IMG/VR virus record: IMGVR_UViG_3300020580_000002
Coordinates: 1 to 58,391 of that record
Origin: a virus
Length of the DNA: 58,391 nucleotides
Strand: one strand, 5' to 3'
Positions 55,127 to 58,391 of the stretch are shown here, one piece after another. The position numbers and the translations under genes were made by a program. Below the pieces are notes generated by a model. It did not search any database. It saw only the letters and a program-made list of their open reading frames with translations, and had not been told where the DNA came from. Position 1 is the stretch's first letter. Every line of letters begins with the position of its first letter.

Positions 55127-56410
55127 TTATGTTTCCTCCCTTTCTTGGCCATGGTGAGGGCGGCGCGGCCGGTAGTTAGCTGCATACGGGTCTGACGCCG
55201 CCGACCCATGACAAAGGTCGTACATCGAACATTTACCAGGTCGTAAACAGTTGCCTGATGACGTGGACATTGGAAAGTGCGCATCAAGGAGCAGGTCGAT
55301 GTCAGGATGCACAGGCCCCTTGTCGTCATCGGTGCATGCTAACTGTTTGTAGTGGATGTCTACTTCGCGCTGAAGCACCTGACGCTTCCAACGTTCGATT
55401 GCGTAGGGAGAGCGCATGATAGGTGGCAACTCGATGATCTGATTCTGCACAATGCTGTCGTCAGTCTCCAGCAGGTTGTCTATCCAGCCCAGGATGCCAC
55501 CAAGGTATTCGGTGGTAGGCACCTTGCGAGCGCCAGCCAGCTTGTGGTCCTTGTCACCGGGACACTGTTTGCCGGAGCCCATTTTGTGTGGCGCGGTGCA
55601 GTGCCATTCGTAGCGGGGGTACCATTCGTCATGGCCAAAGGGAGCGTCACCTTTACGTACCCACGCATACAACAGCGGCGTGTTGTGGTAAAACTTGCCG
55701 CTGCCGCGCGGGTAGTCGAGCACCGAGCCGGTGACCAGGCCGTCGATGATGACACCAGCGCAGGTGGGACCATAGTCGGCAGGCATGGCTTCGTCGGCGA
55801 GCCATTGGTCGACCGCGAGAGGTTCGGTCAACGTCTGCATGTCCAAGGCCCACTGCTCACGCCAGGTGGTACGCGGTTCGCGGGTGGTCTTGATGTTGCG
55901 AATGAACACCGAACCATCACTGCGTCGGCGCCAGATGATGTCAGGCCGGGTCATCAGCCTGACGATATCGCTGCCAACACTGAAGTCAACATCCATCTCG
56001 CGCTCCACCGCAAGAATCTCGCCGTCGCGCATGAGGTCTGGCAGCCTGACGCGCACCCATGCATACGTGAGGGCCATCGAGATGTTGCGCCCTTCGATGA
56101 CTTCAACTTGCTGTTGTTCCGGCAGCCCCGCCCAAGCGATGCCCTCATCAGCCAGGTGTTTGTCAAAGCTGCCAGCCGCAAAGCCTGCCGCGAGTGCAGC
56201 CAGGTTGAGTGCACCAGCGCTCACGTCACCTATGTGCGTGAGGGCAAACTCAATGCCATCATGAACACCGGTGCCGATGCGCGCATCCAGCTTGAGGCCC
56301 CTCTCGTCTGATGGTTCGAGGCCGGTGCCGTCATGCTCGTAGCGCCAATAGCGCAAACGATTGCACTTCTCAAAACTCTCGATGCGGCTGCGGTCCGTTT
56401 TAATCAACAT
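55127..56410 (-). CDS. Cas4/RecB-like PD-(D/E)XK nuclease
   Basis: The protein has 427 residues from ATG 56410. N-terminal SRIESFEKCNRLRYWRYEHDG, IGTGVHDGIEFAL, the metal site RPDIIW..GSVFIRNIKTT (Asn where Asp/Glu usually precedes the xK) and a C-terminal Cys set CLRPGKCSMYDLC, together with the N-terminal Cys fitting a 4Fe-4S cluster. Such exonucleases work in phage recombination. The Asn makes activity uncertain. Confidence 0.75.
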   Translation of the reverse strand: MLIKTDRSRIESFEKCNRLRYWRYEHDGTGLEPSDERGLKLDARIGTGVHDGIEFALTHIGDVSAGALNLAALAAGFAAGSFDKHLADEGIAWAGLPEQQQVEVIEGRNISMALTYAWVRVRLPDLMRDGEILAVEREMDVDFSVGSDIVRLMTRPDIIWRRRSDGSVFIRNIKTTREPRTTWREQWALDMQTLTEPLAVDQWLADEAMPADYGPTCAGVIIDGLVTGSVLDYPRGSGKFYHNTPLLYAWVRKGDAPFGHDEWYPRYEWHCTAPHKMGSGKQCPGDKDHKLAGARKVPTTEYLGGILGWIDNLLETDDSIVQNQIIELPPIMRSPYAIERWKRQVLQREVDIHYKQLACTDDDKGPVHPDIDLLLDAHFPMSTSSGNCLRPGKCSMYDLCHGSAASDPYAANYRPRRPHHGQEREET

Positions 56411-56411
56411 G

Positions 56412-56474
56412 TGCCAACCTGCTGCACAGAAACCAGGAGTCACCTGCCGACCTGCTGCACCAAACCCAGGAGTC
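56412..56474 (-). repeat. Two tandem 30-bp repeats in the nuclease leader
   Basis: Units 56412-56441 and 56445-56474 match at 26 of 30 bases with a period of 33. Both end GGAGTC on the plus strand. The second unit runs into the flank of the hairpin motif at 56470-56508. Confidence 0.65.
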
Positions 56475-56508
56475 GCTCAACGTCCATGGGACGTTTCGCT
56501 CCATTACG
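56470..56508 (-). promoter_or_regulatory. Hairpin motif with conserved flanks, copy 2 (nuclease leader)
   Basis: On the minus strand: CGTAATGGAGCGA, stem AACGTCC/GGACGTT with a three-base loop, then AGCGACTC. Flanks match copy 1 at 51155-51196 while the stem sequence differs completely and still pairs. It lies 60 bases upstream of ATG 56410. Confidence 0.55.
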
Positions 56509-56527
56509 CTGTCAATCATCGCGAACC

Positions 56528-56716
56528 TCATTCCGCCCCCTTGCGCTGCTTTTTGCGTTCAATCTGCGCACTCAGCGAATCACACGCCACAATAGGATTA
56601 CCACAATAATAACACCCATGAAATGAGCGCCACGCTTCCAGGCTGCTCTTGTGGCCACAGAAGGTGCAGCGTTGCAGTGGCAGGGTACGCTGTTTACGCT
56701 TTTTAATACCCACCAC
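56528..56716 (-). CDS. Small zinc-ribbon protein
   Basis: The 62-residue protein starts at GTG 56716 (GTG 56713 is possible), inside the stop of the Cys-rich gene. CTFCGHKSSLEAWRSFHGCYYCGN is a four-Cys zinc ribbon within a basic protein. Function unknown. Confidence 0.6.
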   Translation of the reverse strand: MVGIKKRKQRTLPLQRCTFCGHKSSLEAWRSFHGCYYCGNPIVACDSLSAQIERKKQRKGAE

Positions 56717-57806
56717 TGCATCCACACGAATCCGTACTCGGGCAGCAGCAATACACACGCGGCCCTGGCAGGTGAGTACATGCCTGTGCGTTGCTGCAAT
56801 CAGTCCCATCGGCATTTGTCCAGCCGCACCAGCCGCAGTCTCCCACACCGGGATTCGCGAAAGCCGCGAAACAGTTATTACCTATGAGTTGATTACAACT
56901 GAGGTCATAGCACTTAGAACAGCCCCCGTAGCAGCCTATGGGATTAGTCGTGCAAAAGGAACCTCCGCACCCACAATCAGCGATACGGGTTTCGCAGTAG
57001 CAATAAGCGACTGAGCAACATTGGTTATTACATCTTGGAGAAACGCAGTTCAGGCACCAGTATATGCCACAAATGAGTCTGGGATTACGTTCCATCAAGC
57101 GCAAAGACACAGCCTTCAAATAGCTCTTGGCCTTGCTCGCCGCAGGGATAGTTCCGGCAAAGCGGTCCCAAGAAACAGCCCTCGCATGCGCGGCGGTTTC
57201 AAGCGAACTAGCCGCTGGCGGAATCGCGGTTTGCATTCGATAGATCACCCCGTGGCTGTCGCTGATGAGCACGTCTTGACTGTTTTTGGCCTTAAGTACT
57301 AGCACGTAGCCCACCCCGCCAAAAGGCTTGGCGATATCCATGGGCTTGATGTGCATGTCATGTTCCCACCCGGCGAGCATCTCCCTGCCATCAAGGTTCA
57401 AGCTCCGCAGGAATCGCTCGTCTTCGGGCAAGTGCGGATGCATAGGGTCGGGGTTCACGATTGAGTTCTTAAGGTACGCGACCACATCCGCTTCGGTGCC
57501 AGGGACGTAGACGTACGTTCCGTCGTCCTTCTTGACAGCGGTCTTAATCTTGGCGTGGGCGCAATTCAGGATACGCACCAGATTCAAGGCGTCTCCGACC
57601 TCATCATTAACCGCCGTGGTCACCTTGTTTACCAGTGCGGCCTTGACAACCAGCGGGAACGCCACCATCCGGCCAATGAAGCTGCGCCGTCCCCACTCAT
57701 TCAACTTTTTCTGGCGGTCTTTACAGCCTTTACAAGGCCGCTGGATACCGACCGCTTTCGCAAAATTGGCTACTACGTCTCCCAACCCGTAATCATTGAT
57801 TCGCAT
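56703..57806 (-). CDS. Protein with a 125-residue cysteine-rich C-terminal region
   Basis: The 367-residue protein begins GLGDVVANFAKAVGIQRPCKGCKDRQKKLNEW, a start shared by many small phage proteins, has an alpha/beta middle (GGVGYVLVLKAKNSQDVLISDSHG) and a C-terminal region (243-367) with 25 Cys, many as CxC, CxxC or CCC. The region could bind metals or form many disulfides; it has no signal peptide. Strong AAGGAG ribosome site. I know no similar fusion. Confidence 0.7.
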   Translation of the reverse strand: MRINDYGLGDVVANFAKAVGIQRPCKGCKDRQKKLNEWGRRSFIGRMVAFPLVVKAALVNKVTTAVNDEVGDALNLVRILNCAHAKIKTAVKKDDGTYVYVPGTEADVVAYLKNSIVNPDPMHPHLPEDERFLRSLNLDGREMLAGWEHDMHIKPMDIAKPFGGVGYVLVLKAKNSQDVLISDSHGVIYRMQTAIPPAASSLETAAHARAVSWDRFAGTIPAASKAKSYLKAVSLRLMERNPRLICGIYWCLNCVSPRCNNQCCSVAYCYCETRIADCGCGGSFCTTNPIGCYGGCSKCYDLSCNQLIGNNCFAAFANPGVGDCGWCGWTNADGTDCSNAQACTHLPGPRVYCCCPSTDSCGCSGGY

Positions 57807-57820
57807 TGTTACTCCTTTAG

Positions 57821-58066
57821 TTAGTGGATTCCCCCCGGTACCGGTCGGCCCTCAGTGATAGCCTTCGTGAGGGTCAAGAGCATCTGTGCTGCTGCCACTA
57901 CGTCACTAGCAAAACGCTCACACTGCTCCTTGTCACCATGCACGCCCACGTTACTATACACATGCTTACCCACCAGGCGCTCAGCCGCCTCGATAGCTTC
58001 GTGCAGCGAGTTGATGCTGACCTCTACCTCACCCATGTAAAAACCAGGCTCTTTGATGTCACTCAT
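57821..58066 (-). CDS. Hypothetical protein
   Basis: The 81-residue helical protein (SINSLHEAIEAAERLVGKH, FASDVVAAAQMLLTLTKAI) starts at ATG 58066, sharing a base with the upstream TAA (TAATG). No motif. Function unknown. Confidence 0.6.
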   Translation of the reverse strand: MSDIKEPGFYMGEVEVSINSLHEAIEAAERLVGKHVYSNVGVHGDKEQCERFASDVVAAAQMLLTLTKAITEGRPVPGGIH

Positions 58067-58391
58067 TAGTTATCCCTCGCTGGTGCAGATGGGCGGGCAT
58101 CATACTTGGCCCGGTTGCGCCTCACGTGGTCGAGCGCCACTGTAGACCATTTATCTTTTGCGAGCGCCTCGATAGCCGCAATGCGCGGGTCAGCCTTCTG
58201 GCGCTCCGTGAGTCCAAAGGTGTGCCCCTCAGCGTCCGCATCAATCATGTCCACTGCGCAGGCGCCACAAATAGGCTGATAGCCAGAAGGCACGCCACCG
58301 CTGCCAAAGTTATGCGCATTGATAGCCACCTCGCCATGGCACACAAAGCACTCCGCCTTGGTGTGCGGCTCACGGTGCACGTTGGCACAGG
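58066..58391 (-). CDS. Small zinc-ribbon protein, 3' part (starts at 185)
   Basis: This is the rest of the gene that begins at 185 and crosses the circle junction. Bases 58265-58391 repeat the first 127 of the window, so only 58066-58264 add new sequence. It carries both CxxC pairs and a charged helical C-terminus (LTERQKADPRIAAIEALAKDKW). Function unknown. Confidence 0.8.
   Translation of the reverse strand, partial: CANVHREPHTKAECFVCHGEVAINAHNFGSGGVPSGYQPICGACAVDMIDADAEGHTFGLTERQKADPRIAAIEALAKDKWSTVALDHVRRNRAKYDARPSAPARDN
58265..58391. repeat. Terminal direct repeat, right copy
   Basis: This is an exact copy of bases 1-127. Joining the ends through it restores a 127-codon gene. A length of exactly 127 is a common largest k-mer of short-read assemblers, which favours an assembly overlap over a true phage terminus. 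Confidence 0.95.

Noticed and set aside
56412-56474. CRISPR array
   Set aside because: Only two imperfect 30-bp units with a 3-bp gap, so this is a tandem duplication, not repeats and spacers.

Overview
The window is a complete or nearly complete genome of a tailed, lytic-looking phage, assembled as a circle. The first 127 bases are repeated exactly as the last 127, so one gene is split across the two ends and the unique length is 58,264 bp. Evidence for a podovirus-like particle: a large terminase, a P22/T7-size portal, a scaffold-like protein, a capsid protein, a long adaptor/DNA-stabilisation pair, four consecutive glycine/glutamine-rich or coiled-coil internal virion proteins and two beta-helix tailspikes. 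I see no tape measure, major tail tube or sheath gene. I see no integrase, tRNA or CRISPR array. The host cannot be named; a SleB-type hydrolase, a Tat-type signal and a papain-like protease would fit a Gram-negative soil or water bacterium.

Layout. (1) 45.86 kb to the end and on around to 1.97 kb, minus strand: replication and host-interaction operon. It holds a uracil-DNA-glycosylase/family A DNA polymerase fusion, a RecA/Sak4-like ATPase, a Cas4/RecB-like nuclease, small DNA-binding proteins, a very cysteine-rich protein, and at its far end a SleB hydrolase, a papain-like protease and a Tat-signal protein. It probably starts from a promoter near 2.0 kb. (2) 2.06-3.56 kb, plus strand: a RepA-like hexameric helicase followed by a cluster of AAATGCTCA repeats next to an AT-rich stretch, a good candidate replication origin. 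(3) 3.56-16.15 kb, minus strand: about 34 small tightly overlapping genes. Among them are a proteasome-ATPase-like AAA+ protein, a MoxR-type AAA+ and a VWA-domain partner, many short zinc-ribbon proteins, several tiny membrane proteins and a secreted protein. Between 14.8 and 15.9 kb lies about 1 kb without a credible gene, full of strong hairpins, bounded upstream by an intrinsic terminator and its own candidate promoter: a candidate large structured RNA. (4) 16.15-16.63 kb: a control region with repeats and inverted repeats. (5) 16.63-17.63 kb: an HNH gene and three short minus-strand genes. (6) 17.66-45.74 kb, plus strand: packaging, head, internal virion proteins and tailspikes, invaded by LAGLIDADG and HNH endonucleases on either side of the scaffold gene, and ended by a 17-bp-stem intrinsic terminator.

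Most neighbouring genes overlap by 1-4 bases (ATGA, TGATG, TAATG), which argues for translational coupling and helped to fix starts. Nine genes shorter than 60 codons were added by hand on the basis of such overlaps or a clear ribosome binding site. The most unusual items are the 1-kb structured region, a duplicated hairpin motif with invariant flanks in front of the polymerase and nuclease genes, the MoxR/VWA/PAN-like ATPase set, two leaderless promoters, the Cys-rich fusion protein, and tiny Arg/Lys-rich peptides in the head operon. All functions are read from sequence motifs by eye; no database search was possible.
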